From: Spinacia oleracea
Lineage: Eukaryota; Streptophyta; Magnoliopsida; Caryophyllales; Amaranthaceae
NCBI RefSeq assembly: GCF_020520425.1
Contig: NC_079490.1
Location: forward strand, 53,918,517-53,982,516
Reading direction: 5' to 3'
Length of the DNA: 64,000 nt
Made by a program: the position numbers and the translations under genes. Below the pieces are notes generated by a model. That model ran no database searches, had not been told where the DNA came from, and worked only from the letters and a program-made list of their open reading frames with translations. How positions within the stretch are numbered: position 1 is the stretch's first letter; every line of letters starts with the position of its first letter. This document shows positions 36,635 through 47,034 of the stretch, in pieces.

Positions 36635-37080
36635 GACTGAGTCTCGGGATGAGACGATGGTCAAAGTACTAGACGGAGTGCGTCATACAAGCCATGGTGT
36701 ATGTGACCTGTTTTGCGAGGGTCTCACGAGCCCCCGAGTGATAACATTTGACTTAAGGGTCATCACTTGAAGCGTTAACACATTCCTCACGTGTCATTGG
36801 AATTTGTTAACCGATAGTATAGAAACTCCCTCACTTTGTCATTGGAAGTATCTAAAGATGTTTTCGAAATCAAAGCTATAAAGTGTAACTAGGCCTGGCC
36901 AAGCCCAATCACGAGGTAAAACGTTTTAAAAGATTCTCATTTTTAAGGTTAGCTAAAAGAGAAAACCCCCTTGTTTTTATAGGACGTAAAACGAAGGAAA
37001 ATCCAGCACATCGCTTTTTTTTGGGAAAACGGAAAACCAATCCTTTGATTTTTGGAAAAGGGAAACCAGAAAAAGTTATC

Positions 37081-37470
37081 GCTGCAGCGACTAAGGACCT
37101 GCGCGGTTAGTGACGCAGACCCCGCCCGCTGAAGGTGGGCGAGCCTATCCGCTGAGGGTGGACGCCCCGTCCGATAGAAGCGGACGAATCTGTTTTGATG
37201 TTTTGAAAATAAGGACCTACGCGGTTTGTGACGTAGACCCCGCCGGCTGAAGATGGCGAGCCTGTTTTGTGTTTTTGAAGATTTCATTTTCGAAAACTGA
37301 GGACCTGTGCGGTTAGTGACGTAGACCCCGCCCACTGAAGGTGGGCGAGCCCTGTCCGCTAAGGGTGGACGCCCCGCCCGCTGGAGGTGAGCGAACCTGG
37401 ATTCGTCTTTTTGATTAGGGACCCGCGCGGTTCGTGGCGCGATCTTGCCCAATTGAGGTGGGCAAGTCCC
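37081..37470. repeat. Degenerate tandem repeats of about 100 bp in element B
   Basis: Four units near 37092, 37212, 37301 and 37417 with the same GGACCTGCGCGGTTAGTGACG and CCGCTGAAGGTGGGCGAGCC words as 10-368. Confidence 0.75.
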
Positions 37471-38396
37471 TATTTCATTTGTTCTTGGGATTTCTTTTGA
37501 GAATTTCTTTTTTATTCATTCTTGTAAGAGCGAGTTCTTTCGAGGGATGCTCGGATTTAGTTGCAACCTGAATGTGGGTTGGCAACGTGCTTAGACAGAC
37601 CATTGTCTTGCGGTCATCATCTTTCATGGTTTTGAGCTGGTCTTTACGATTCAATTTTGCCACTACCTGGGTCCTTGATTAGGGGACTATGTATAAGTAT
37701 CAACGGCGACCTTTGTCTTGAGGTCGTAATCCGGTTTTATCTTTTGAGATTATCCAAACACGGGACTTCGTACAGCGTAGTCTGGGAATGTTGTTTTAAC
37801 TTTGCATACTCTCTTTTGAAATGTTTATTTTCTTTCGAGCCCCCAAGCATTTGTGCTTGACGGTCATTTCTTGTCAAAGAGGTTCCTTGGGGATACGCGT
37901 TTTGTAATGTTCTTGATCGTGTTTGGGATCGTGCTCGTAAGTGTGAGCGATCTTTGTAGTGGTATGCTACTTTGACGAAGTCGTGGAGTGCGACTTCATT
38001 TTCCGGGCGACAAAGTTTGCTCCATTTTTCAATAATTAATACATCGAGCTTTTTTTGGCCTGGATTGATCTTTTGACAAATAAACACTTTTTAATTTGAG
38101 AAACCAACAACTCGATTTTGTTTTTGTGTTCCGAAGAATGACCTTGATTTTTTTTTATATTGCCTTAAAAAATGTACACGTATTTTTTCCTTGAGATGAC
38201 GATTGTTTGTGAAGGTTTCCACAGAAAGACCTCTGAGTTCTGGCAAACGAGTCTAAGTTTCGACAAGTTTTAACATTTGTTTTCACTATTCGGGCTCTAA
38301 AGGTGCTTTGGGCTTGATCTTGATTACAACAGGGCCTCGTACGATTTTAAGTCCTTTCCTGCTCCGCGTTTTGAAGGGTCCGGGTCTTGGACTAGA

Positions 38397-38457
38397 TTTT
38401 CGGTGCCCCTGGAAAGGCGTTAATAATTTCGGCGCCCAGCTTTGGGCGCTGGAAATG
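38397..38457. repeat. GC double-hairpin motif, copy 7
   Basis: The first hairpin is worn (GGTGCCCCTGGAAAGGCG) and the second good (GGCGCCCAGCTTTGGGCGCT). It lies about 180 bp before the start of the antisense ORF. Confidence 0.7.
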
Positions 38458-38635
38458 CTATTTCGACAGTTTTCTTTTCTTAATTTCGGATTTCTTAACA
38501 CGTTTCCGAATGGGATCAGGATGTCACTTGATGCTTTCGTGTATATATAGGGGTCAAGTACGTCTTTCTTTTTCACCACTCTCCATCTTCCTTTCTCTCA
38601 CAATTGCCTAGCTTTTACTCTTTCCTATTCTTGCC

Positions 38636-39028
38636 ATGTCGATTCCTCCTTTCTCCCTCCAACGAGTTGTTAGGCGTTGGCTAAGAGCCCTTAATCCCAC
38701 AGAAAAGGCTTTGTTGAAAGGATACCACTTAGAGGCATTCTTAGGCTTACAACAAATTAATATTGATTATAACTTTCTGTATGCGGCCCTAGACTTTTGG
38801 GATTCTGATCACCATGTTTTTGTTTTTCGGGGCAGTGAAGTATGCCCTCTGCCAGATGAGTTTGCCGCGATCCTTGGTTATCCTACCAATGCTACTCCTG
38901 CTACCCCTGGCACTGTTAAAGAGGGTAAAACAACCATAGGGGCTTTCCTAGGACTAGATGCTAACATGCTTGCTGAGATCGTTGTGGGTGATAAGGTTAA
39001 TTTGGCAAAGCTTGTGAAACACCATTAG
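38636..39028 (+). pseudogene. Antisense extra ORF of element B, first part (plant mobile domain type)
   Basis: ATG at 38636 opens 130 codons starting MSIPPFSLQRVVRRWLRAL. They include LKGYHLEAFLGLQQINIDY, ALDFWDSDHHVF and CPLPDEFAAILGYP. This resembles the N-terminal half of the plant mobile domain (PMD, aminotransferase-like) family of transposon-derived and host proteins. A CT-rich leader with a TATA-like TATATATAG at 38542 lies upstream, so it may have its own promoter. The frame ends where Copia-1 inserted. The continuation at 45660 is in another frame, so a one-base shift exists besides the insertion. Confidence 0.65.
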
Positions 39029-40414
39029 TGAAGGAAATAATGCCCTTGGTCCAAGTATGCATTCAATGTTAAGTCTAATAAATGCGGTTCAGTATTAATT
39101 AACAAGTTAATAATTCAGTGAGATCAAGTGAGCTGAATGCCTAGCTAGAGGCCGCTTCAGTTCAAGTGGAATTAATGATATTAATCCACAGCTTACTCTT
39201 GACTGAACCCGTAGGGTCACACAAATAGTACGTAAACGGATCAAGTATTTAATGGCATTAAATACTCCATCTATGGATATTCGGAATCGACGGATCTTGG
39301 TTTCAGTGGGAGCTGAGATCGTCACAGGCAAGAAATGAATACTCCGGAAACGATGATATTGCCGGAAACGGAAATATGGATCGTATCGGAAATATAAATA
39401 TTATCCAAGTCGTAGATGTTGCCGGAAACGGAAACATGGTACATATCGGAAAATATTATCGGAAATGGAAATATTGCCGGAATCGGAAATATTGCCGGAA
39501 ACGGAAATATTGTCAGAATCGGAAATATTATCGGAATCGGAAAATAATTCCGGAAACGGAAATATTAGATATTTGTTCGAAACGGAAATTGATTCCGGAA
39601 TCGGAAATATTGAATATTGTTCGTAACGGAAATGAATTCCGGAATCGGGAAATTAATCGGAAGCGTATCGTACGAATTAGCATCGGACGAGGCCTGCCAG
39701 ACGAAGGCCCAGCACGAAGCCGGGCCATCGCCCAGCAAGCCAGCGCGCCACAAACGCACCAGCCAAGGCTGCGCCAGGCCCACCGCAAGGAAGGCCCAGC
39801 GCGCGCCAAGGCTACGGCAGCGTGTGGGCTTGCGGCAGTGGGCTGCGAGCTCGCAGGCTGCGCGCGCGCGCATGGCGCCCCTCGTGGGCTGCTGTGCGTG
39901 CGTATGTGTTTGTGTGCTACTCGAATCCTAAAGCTACCGGGATTTGTCATATGATTAAATCTAATCCTAAAAGATTTAGTTTATTTAGTTAGAGTCCTAG
40001 TAGGATTATAATTAAATAAATTAGTATCCTAATAGGATTCCAAATCCTTTTCCATAACTCTATAAATAGGTGCCTAGGGTCACATATTTACATCGAGCAT
40101 TCAAGTATTCAAAGTGAGTTTTTGAGAGCAAAATTCAGTCATACAATTGCCTATAAAGTGCCGCAAATTCTAAGTACCTTAAGGGCGATTCTAGTTGGTC
40201 AATCTTAAGGCGGATCCGGACGTGCTGTGGACTATCTACGGAGGGACGACACTTGGAGTCCTAAAGACTTGTTCTTGTTCGGTTCGGGCGCAGCTAGGGA
40301 AGGCACGCAACAAAGAGTATGCATCTAAACTATGCTAATTGATTATGTGTAAATAATATGTTTTCCTGGCTTTATGGTTTTTTCGCATGATTTATGAATT
40401 GTCATATGTATCAT
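39029..40414 (+). repeat. 5' LTR of Copia-1 (last 9 bases missing)
   Basis: Compared with the first 1386 bases of the right LTR there are no net gaps and about 13 substitutions by eye, near 1%. A TATA box, TATAAATAG, is at 40061-40069. Confidence 0.95.
39336..39660 (+). repeat. CGGAAA-type short repeat array in the Copia LTR
   Basis: Roughly 16 degenerate units of 16-20 bp on the pattern CCGGAAACGGAAATATT. The same array is in the right LTR (44570-44890) and in Copia-2 (10380-10690). It lies about 400-700 bp before the TATA box, so it may be promoter-related. That is inference. Confidence 0.75.
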
Positions 40415-40624
40415 GTTCCAAGTCTTACTAAAAACATCATTTCAGTTTTGGAACTAGAAGAATGTTTCCATGTACTCATTGGGCTAGTTTTGGAACTAGA
40501 AGAATGTTTCCATGTTCCAAGTCTTACTAAAAACATCATTTCAGTTTCTTGCTTAGATGCTAAGGGATTTTCCTTTTTAATAAAAGACAATAGTTGTTCG
40601 TTTTATTTTAAAGAGATGTTTTAG
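40415..40624 (+). pseudogene. Deletion junction and duplicated pol segment of Copia-1
   Basis: The left LTR stops at TATCAT and runs straight into pol text (VPSLTKNIISV). That segment is then partly repeated. TTTTGGAACTAGAAGAATGT occurs twice, and TTCCAAGTCTTACTAAAAAC occurs at 40416 and 40515. The frame ends in FKEMF-stop at 40622. This looks like a template-switch scar. Confidence 0.8.
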
Positions 40625-41407
40625 GGATCTTCTAGATTAGTCAATGGACTTTATTTATTAGATCACGACAAACAAGTTTATAACATAAATACCAAAAAGG
40701 CCAAAAAGGATGATTCAGATCTCACCTATCTGTGGCATTGTCGATTAGGCCATATAAACTTGAAACGCTTAGAAAGACTTCAAAAGGAAGGAATTCTAGA
40801 ACCATTTGACTTAGAGGATTATGGTAAATGCGAATCATGTTTACTTGGCAAAATGACAAAGCAACCTTTCTCTAAAGTTGGAGAAAGAGAAAATGAACTA
40901 TTGGGTTTAATCCATACAGATGTATGTGGACCAATGAGTACAAATGCTAGAGGTGGTTTCAGCTACTTTGTCAGTTTCACTGATGACTTCAGTAGATATG
41001 GTTATGTCTACCTAATGAAGCATAAGTCTGAATCCTTTGACAAATTCAAGGAATTTCAGAGTGAAGTAGAGAATCAATTAGGCAAGAAGATTAAGACACT
41101 GCGGTCTGATAGAGGCGGTGAATATCTGAGCTATGAATTTGATGACCATCTGAAAGAATGTGGAATTCTATCAGAATTGACTCCTCCTGGAACACCACAA
41201 TGGAACGGTGTGTCGGAACGGAGGAACAGAACCTTGCTACACATGGTCAGGTCAATGATGGGTCAGGCCAAACTTCCATTAGAATTTTGGGGACATGCAC
41301 TAAATACAGCTGCACTCACTATAAATAGAGCTCCGTCTAAAGCTGTCGAAAAGACTCCATATGAATTATGGTTTGGAAAGCCTCCAAATGTAGATTTGGG
41401 GATGTGA
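40625..41407 (+). pseudogene. Copia-1 pre-integrase and integrase region
   Basis: The frame opens after the stop at 40622. A readable HLWHCRLGHINLKRL-like pre-integrase histidine block lies near 40730-40760. CESCLLGKMTK completes the zinc site. The integrase core has aspartates in LIHTDVCGPM and LRSDRGGEY and glutamate in NGVSERRNRT, so the DDE triad is present. The frame stops at TGA 41405 because of a small deletion around WGCEVYVKRL, just before the linker to reverse transcriptase. The protein would insert the cDNA into DNA. Confidence 0.9.
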
Positions 41408-41468
41408 AGTATACGTCAAACGATTAATTTCAGACAAACTTCATCCAAAATCTGACAAATGTATCCTT

Positions 41469-43394
41469 GTGGGCTATCCAAAGGAAACAAAGGGGTATTA
41501 CTTCTACAATACATCTGAGAACAAGGTGTTTGTTGCTCGAGATGGTGTCTTTTTGGAGAAAGATCACATTTCCAAAATGACAAGTGGGAGAAAAGTAGAC
41601 CTCGAAGAAATTCGAGTCGAACAACAAACTCTAGAGAATGCTCAAGATAACATTCAGGATGAAACTCAGAGATCTTTAGAAGAATCTGGTGAGAATCATG
41701 GTCAATCTAGAAATGTTACCCCGCGTAGATCGCAAAGATATAGATCTCAACCGGAAAGGTACTTAGGTATTTTGACGAACGAGAGCTATGACGTTCTATT
41801 ACTTGAAAATGATGAACCTGCGACTTACAAACAAGCTATGACGAGCCCTAGCTCCAAGCAATGGCAAGAAGCCATGCAATCTAAATTAGACTCCATGTCT
41901 GAAAACCAAGTATGGGATTTGGTCGATTTGCCAGATGGCTACCAAGCCATTGGAAGCAAATGGGTTTTCAAACTGAAAAAGGACAAAGATGGGAAACTTG
42001 AAGTTTTCAAAGCTAGATTGGTTGCAAAAGGTTACAAGCAAGTCCACGGTGTGGATTACGATGAAACCTTTTCACCAGTTGCAATGCTAAAGTCTATTCG
42101 GATAATGTTAGCAATCGCTGCATATTACGATTACGAAATATGGCAGATGGATGTCAAAACTGCTTTCTTAAACGGCGTTTTAACAGAAACTGTGTTTATG
42201 ACACAGCCTGAAGGTTTTGAGGATCCAAAGAATGCTAAAAAGGTATGCAAGCTAAAGAAGTCAATCTACGGATTGAAGCAGGCATCCAGGAGCTGGAATA
42301 TACGTTTTGATGAAGCAGTCAGTGACTTTGGTTTCATCAAGAACGCAGACGAATCTTGTGTATACAAGAAGGTCAGTGGGAGCAAAATTGCTTTCCTAGT
42401 ATTATATGTCGACGATATATTACTTATCGGAAATGACATTCCTATGTTGAACTCTGTCAAGATTTGGCTTGGGAAATGTTTTTCGATGAAAGATCTAGGA
42501 GAAGCACAGTACATATTGGGCATCAAGATTTACAGAGATAGATCTAAAAAGATGATTGGACTTGGTCAAAGCACTTATATCAATAAGGTGCTTGATAGGT
42601 TCAAGATGGCGGACTCCAAGCGAGGCTACCTACCCATGTCTCATGGAATGACTCTAAGCAAGACTCAGTGCCCAAAAACACTTGATGAGCGTAGACGAAT
42701 GAATGGGATTCCATATGCATCATTGATTGGTTCAATAATGTATGCTATGATATGTACACGCCCGGATGTTGCGTACGCACTCAGTGCTACGAGCAGATAC
42801 CAGTCATACCCAGGAGAGGCGCATTGGACTGCTGCCAAGAATATTCTGAAGTACCTGAAAAGGCACAAAGATGACTTCCTGGTCTATGGTGGAGATGATG
42901 AATTAATTGTTAAAGGCTATACGGACGCAAGTTTCCAAACCGACAAAGATGATTTCAGATCACAGTCTGGGTTTGTCTTCTGCCTCAACGGAGGTGCAGT
43001 AAGCTGGAAAAGTGCTAAGCAAAACACCATTGCGGATTCTACAACTGAAGCAGAGTACATTGCTGCACATGAAGCAGCAAAGGAAGCTATATGGCTAAGG
43101 CAGTTCATAGGTGAACTTGGTGTAGTCCCCTCCATTAAAGGACCAATAGCCCTGTATTGTGATAATAACGGAGCTATTGCACAGGCAAAGGAGCCTAGAC
43201 ACCACCAGAGAGTCAAGCATGTACTTCGTAGATTTCACCTTCTACGAGAGTTCGTTGAAAGAAAAGAAGATTTGATAAACAAGATTGGAACTGATGACAA
43301 CATATCAGATCCATTGACTAAACCTCTGCCGCAGGCGAAGCACAACTCGCACACTGCAGCTATGGGAATCAAGCATATTGGAGAATGGCTTTGA
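41469..43394 (+). CDS. Copia-1 reverse transcriptase and RNase H, long open frame
   Basis: 641 codons without a stop. The start is a linker with KGYYFYNTSENKVFVA. Reverse transcriptase occupies about residues 145-385, with MDVKTAFLNGVLTE and the catalytic LYVDDILLIGND. RNase H covers about residues 475-610, with GYTDASFQTD, DSTTEAEYIAA and LYCDNNGAI. The frame is a fragment of the normal single Copia polyprotein, separated from integrase by the 41405 frameshift. The first ATG shown is only the first in this frame, not a true start. All catalytic aspartates I can check are present, in line with a young copy. Confidence 0.92.
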   Translation: MGYPKETKGYYFYNTSENKVFVARDGVFLEKDHISKMTSGRKVDLEEIRVEQQTLENAQDNIQDETQRSLEESGENHGQSRNVTPRRSQRYRSQPERYLGILTNESYDVLLLENDEPATYKQAMTSPSSKQWQEAMQSKLDSMSENQVWDLVDLPDGYQAIGSKWVFKLKKDKDGKLEVFKARLVAKGYKQVHGVDYDETFSPVAMLKSIRIMLAIAAYYDYEIWQMDVKTAFLNGVLTETVFMTQPEGFEDPKNAKKVCKLKKSIYGLKQASRSWNIRFDEAVSDFGFIKNADESCVYKKVSGSKIAFLVLYVDDILLIGNDIPMLNSVKIWLGKCFSMKDLGEAQYILGIKIYRDRSKKMIGLGQSTYINKVLDRFKMADSKRGYLPMSHGMTLSKTQCPKTLDERRRMNGIPYASLIGSIMYAMICTRPDVAYALSATSRYQSYPGEAHWTAAKNILKYLKRHKDDFLVYGGDDELIVKGYTDASFQTDKDDFRSQSGFVFCLNGGAVSWKSAKQNTIADSTTEAEYIAAHEAAKEAIWLRQFIGELGVVPSIKGPIALYCDNNGAIAQAKEPRHHQRVKHVLRRFHLLREFVERKEDLINKIGTDDNISDPLTKPLPQAKHNSHTAAMGIKHIGEWL

Positions 43395-44242
43395 TGACCC
43401 TGTTTAATGTTTTAAAGTTTTAGAGTTTAAATCTTTGTAAAACATTATTGGTTAATCATTCACAATAAATGAAAAGAATTCATTTTTCCATTTAATTTGT
43501 GGTTTATTAAATGATGAGTCCCTTCAATTTGACGATATATTCAAGATAGACTGTCAGGACCAGTCCTGTGACTAAGAAATGTCTATCAAGTGAACTTGAA
43601 TGTCAAAGGTTGAAAATGGTCCCTAGTCGGAGTTTTCTATAAAATTGGACGCATAGAAAACGTTAGACGATTAGAATGCAAGATGACTAGTAGTTCTGTT
43701 TCTTGAACTATGTGGACATGGCAATGTCATAATCATTTGCATAGATACTTACTTTGGGAAGACTAGTATCGGACAAGACCTATGAAACTTTACTGTAAGA
43801 GATGAAAATCTGTCATAAGTAAATTTCATTAAAATTATTAGACACTAAATCCTCAATACCTGAGTGATTTGAGATTACTTGTTTGAGAACTGGTTGCTTT
43901 GACGTTGACCAACCGTCGCACCGTAAAAGGAGGCTATAAAGGCAACGCTCAGGTAATCACCTATCAAACATAGTCTAATCTCAAGATCGCAAGATTGGGA
44001 TTTTCCTCCCATAAATCGGGATGAGATGCTTAAAAGTTGTACAAGGCCACTCGGAGAGCTAGAAACTGTGAAATGCATGGCCGTGCTCGGATGAATCATA
44101 GGCTATGATTATCTGTTTATTTGAATAGTTGAACTCTGAAACCTATAAACACCTCTGGACATAATAAGGATGACAACTCTTACCTTATGTTCAAGAGCAA
44201 GCATCGAGCGACAAAGGAATTAGGAAATGCACACTTGTCCCT

Positions 44243-44258
44243 AAGGACAAGTGGGAGA
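44243..44258 (+). other. Polypurine tract of Copia-1
   Basis: AAGGACAAGTGGGAGA lies immediately before the right LTR. Confidence 0.75.
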
Positions 44259-44259
44259 C

Positions 44260-45654
44260 TGAAGGAAATAATGCCCTTGGTCCAAGTATGCATTCAATGT
44301 TAAGTCTAATAAATGCGGTTCAGTATTAATTAACAAGTTAATAATTCAGTGAGATCAAGTGAGCTGAATGCCTAGCTAGAGGCCGCTTCAGTTCAAGTGG
44401 AATTAATGATATTAATCCACAGCTTACTCTTGACTGAACCCGTAGGGTCACACAAATAGTACGTAAACGGATCAAGTATTTAATGGCATTAAATACTCCA
44501 TCTATGGATATTCGGAATTGACGGATCTTGGTTTCAGTGGGAGCTGAGATCGTCACAGGCAAGAAATGAATACTCCGGAAACGATGATATTGCTGGAAAC
44601 GGAAATATGGATCGTATCGGAAATATAAATATTATCCAAGTCGTAGATGTTGCCGGAAACGGAAACATGGTACGTATCGGAAAATATTATCGGAAATGGA
44701 AATATTGCCGGAATCGGAAATATTGCCGGAAACGGAAATATTGTCAGAATCGGAAATATTATCGGAATCGGAAAATAATTCCGGAAACGGAAATATTAAA
44801 TATTTGTTCGAAACGGAAATTGATTCCGGAATCGGAAATATTGAATATTGTTTGTATCGGAAATGAATTCCGGAATCGGGAAATTAATCGGAAGCGTATC
44901 GTACGAATTAGCATCGGACGAGGCCTGCCAGACGAAGGCCCAGCACGAAGCCGGGCCATCGCCCAGCAAGCCAGCGCGCCACAAACGCACCAGCCAAGGC
45001 TTCGCCAGGCCCACCGCAAGGAAGGCCCAGCGCTCGCCAAGGCTACGGCAGCGTGTGGGCTTGCGGCAGTGGGCTGCGAGCTCGCAGGCTGCGCGCGCGC
45101 GCATGGCGCCCCTCGTGGGCTGCTGTGCGTGCGTATGTGTTTGTGTGCTACTCGAATCCTAAAGCTACCGGGATTTGTCATATGATTAAATCTAATCCTA
45201 AAAGATTTAGTTTATTTAATTAGAGTCCTAGTAGGATTATAATTAAATAAATTAGTATCCTAATAGGATTCCAAATCCTTTTCCATAACTCTATAAATAG
45301 GTGCCTAGGGTCACATATTTACATCGAGCATTCAAGTATTCAAAGTGAGTTTTTGAGAGCAAAATTCAGTCATACAATTGCCTATAAAGTGCCGAAAAGT
45401 CTAAGTACCTTAAGGGCGATTCTAGTTGGTCAATCTTAAGGCGGATCCGGACGTGCTGTGGACTATCTACGGAGGGACGACACTTGGAGTCCTAAAGACT
45501 TGTTCTTGTTCGGTTCGGGCGCAGCTAGGGAAGGCACGCAACAAAGAGTATGCATCTAAACTATGCTAAATGATTATGTGTAAATAATATGTTTTCCTGG
45601 CTTTATGGTTTTTCCGCATGATTTATGAATTGTCATATGTATCATAACCTAACA
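44260..45654 (+). repeat. 3' LTR of Copia-1
   Basis: A full 1395 bp, TGAAGGAAATAATG to CCTAACA. TATAAATAG is at 45292-45300. The overlapping long frames on both strands in the GC-rich part are LTR sequence, not genes. Confidence 0.95.
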
Positions 45655-45659
45655 ATTAG

Positions 45660-47034
45660 ACCTAGTAAGAATATGACCGAACAGAAATTGAATATTCGAG
45701 CATTTGTATTCTGCGTGTTGAACCACTATTTACTGTCGAATAATAATGGCGAGTTTGGTGACATAAGGTTGTTCCCCTTGATCAGCCAGATGGAGTGTTG
45801 TTATTCCATTATGCCGTTGGTTGTTGCCGAGACCTTGCTGAGTGCGGATGAGTTAAAGAAGGATGCCAAGTCTGAAATTTTTAAGGGGAGCCCCCTATTG
45901 CTGCAGGTAATCGATCGTTTATTTGCGCACATATATTTGTTTTTTATTTTTTTTGTTTGCCCCTGCCTGGAGCTGATTTTCAGCGCCCAGGGCTAGGCGT
46001 CGTATATTCTGGCGCCTGGTCCTGGGCGATGAAAGTGCGTCCCAGGCATTATTATTTTTCTGATCGTACCCGTTTTTTTGTAGGTTTGGCTCATGGAACG
46101 GCTCTGGCTTTTAGAAGCTCCCGCCGATCCTAAACGTTATCGCCCTATAGCCTTGGGTAACCGAAAGTATTTGCACCAAGGCCAGAACGAGGCCGAGTGG
46201 GCCTCCTATTTTACTCATGGCATATGCTCTATTAAGTGGGTGGTACCGTGGTGGGGTTTGACTAATATGACGGGGGGTTCCGAGGCATTAGTTTATGTTT
46301 CTTTGTTGGGGTTATCTCGGCCCATTTACATCTTTCCTTACCGAGTCATGCGACAGTACGGCTTAAGGCAGACTATCCCGTTTTTCGATACGGTACCACC
46401 TAAAGTAGCGGTCTTTTCCGAAGCGCGGGTTCAAGCGTGGGCTAAGTATTATGGTGGCCTCCCGCGTTGGACCGTGGCCACCGATGGCTTTGTGGGTCTT
46501 TCTGAAAACTACAAGTTGTGGATGAGTTCCGATGATAAGGTTGTGAGAACTAAGGCTCGAAATGAAGAGCCGTCTGAGCTTTTGATACCTCGAGGTAGGG
46601 CTAAGTATGAGAGTCGTGATGCTGCTAATCCTTGTGACCATGGTATTAAGACTGTAAAAGCTCATCCTGATCGAAAGCGAAAGGAAGTTCCTCCCCGTTC
46701 CAGTTCTAGGCCTAAAAAGGTGCCTAACATGAAGGGGCCTGCTGTTCACAAAAGAAATGCAAGCTCTCGTGGAGATCGTCGCCGGAATAATGTATGGGTT
46801 AGGAAAGTTCAGCCCCTAGTAGAACCAGTGGCTAATCCAATTGATGTTGATAATCCTTCCCCTCCCATTGTTTGTGCCCTTGAGGCTGAGCGGGCTATAG
46901 CTGTTCAAACCGAAAATGTTTCTGAGGCCTTGGCATCCTTGGAAGTTAGTGTCAAGGAGCCTGTTCTTATGGAGATTGATATAGGGCCAGCGCAGAAGCC
47001 TGTGGAGGTGGACCCTGCGAACATTGCCCTCTAA
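45660..47034 (+). pseudogene. Antisense extra ORF of element B, second part (plant mobile domain type)
   Basis: The frame resumes after the Copia-1 TSD with TEQKLNIRAFVFCVLNHYLL. It leaves exon 1 at CTGCAG|GTAATC (45907) and rejoins at TTGTAG|GTTTGG (46085) in phase, giving LLLQ then VWLMERLWLLEAPAD. Exon 2 has WASYFTHGICSIKWVVPWWG and YRVMRQYGLRQTIP, both typical of the PMD core. A basic tail follows (RKRKEVPPRSSSRPKK), with a TAA stop at 47032. Exon 2 is open for 313 codons, long for a decayed gene. Function of such extra ORFs in Tat elements is unknown. Confidence 0.7.
45979..46036. repeat. GC double-hairpin motif, copy 8 (inside the extra-ORF intron)
   Basis: CAGCGCCCAGGGCTAGGCG, a spacer, then GGCGCCTGGTCCTGGGCG. 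It lies within the inferred intron 45908-46084. Confidence 0.7.

Larger units (their letters stand above)
39029..45654 (+). mobile_element. Copia-1: recent Copia element lacking gag and protease
   Basis: The TSD ATTAG is at 39024-39028 and 45655-45659. The ends are TG...CA. The LTRs are 39029-40414 (3' tip lost) and 44260-45654. Integrase, reverse transcriptase and RNase H remain, followed by a spacer 43395-44242 and a purine tract. The last bases of the left LTR, the primer site, gag and protease are gone, so it could not move without help. Its insertion splits the extra ORF of element B. Confidence 0.95.

Noticed and set aside
36949..37452. 167-codon - strand frame in element B
   Set aside because: It is a translation of the 100-bp tandem repeats, mirrored at 68-274 in element A.
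39376..39954. Long frames on both strands in the Copia LTRs (also 44607-45185 and 10122-10660)
   Set aside because: They lie in LTR sequence, in the CGGAAA repeat and GC-rich parts. They repeat identically in each LTR and match no protein family.
46363..46749. Antisense 128-codon frame opposite the extra ORF
   Set aside because: Shadow of the + strand plant-mobile-domain exon. No family resemblance.
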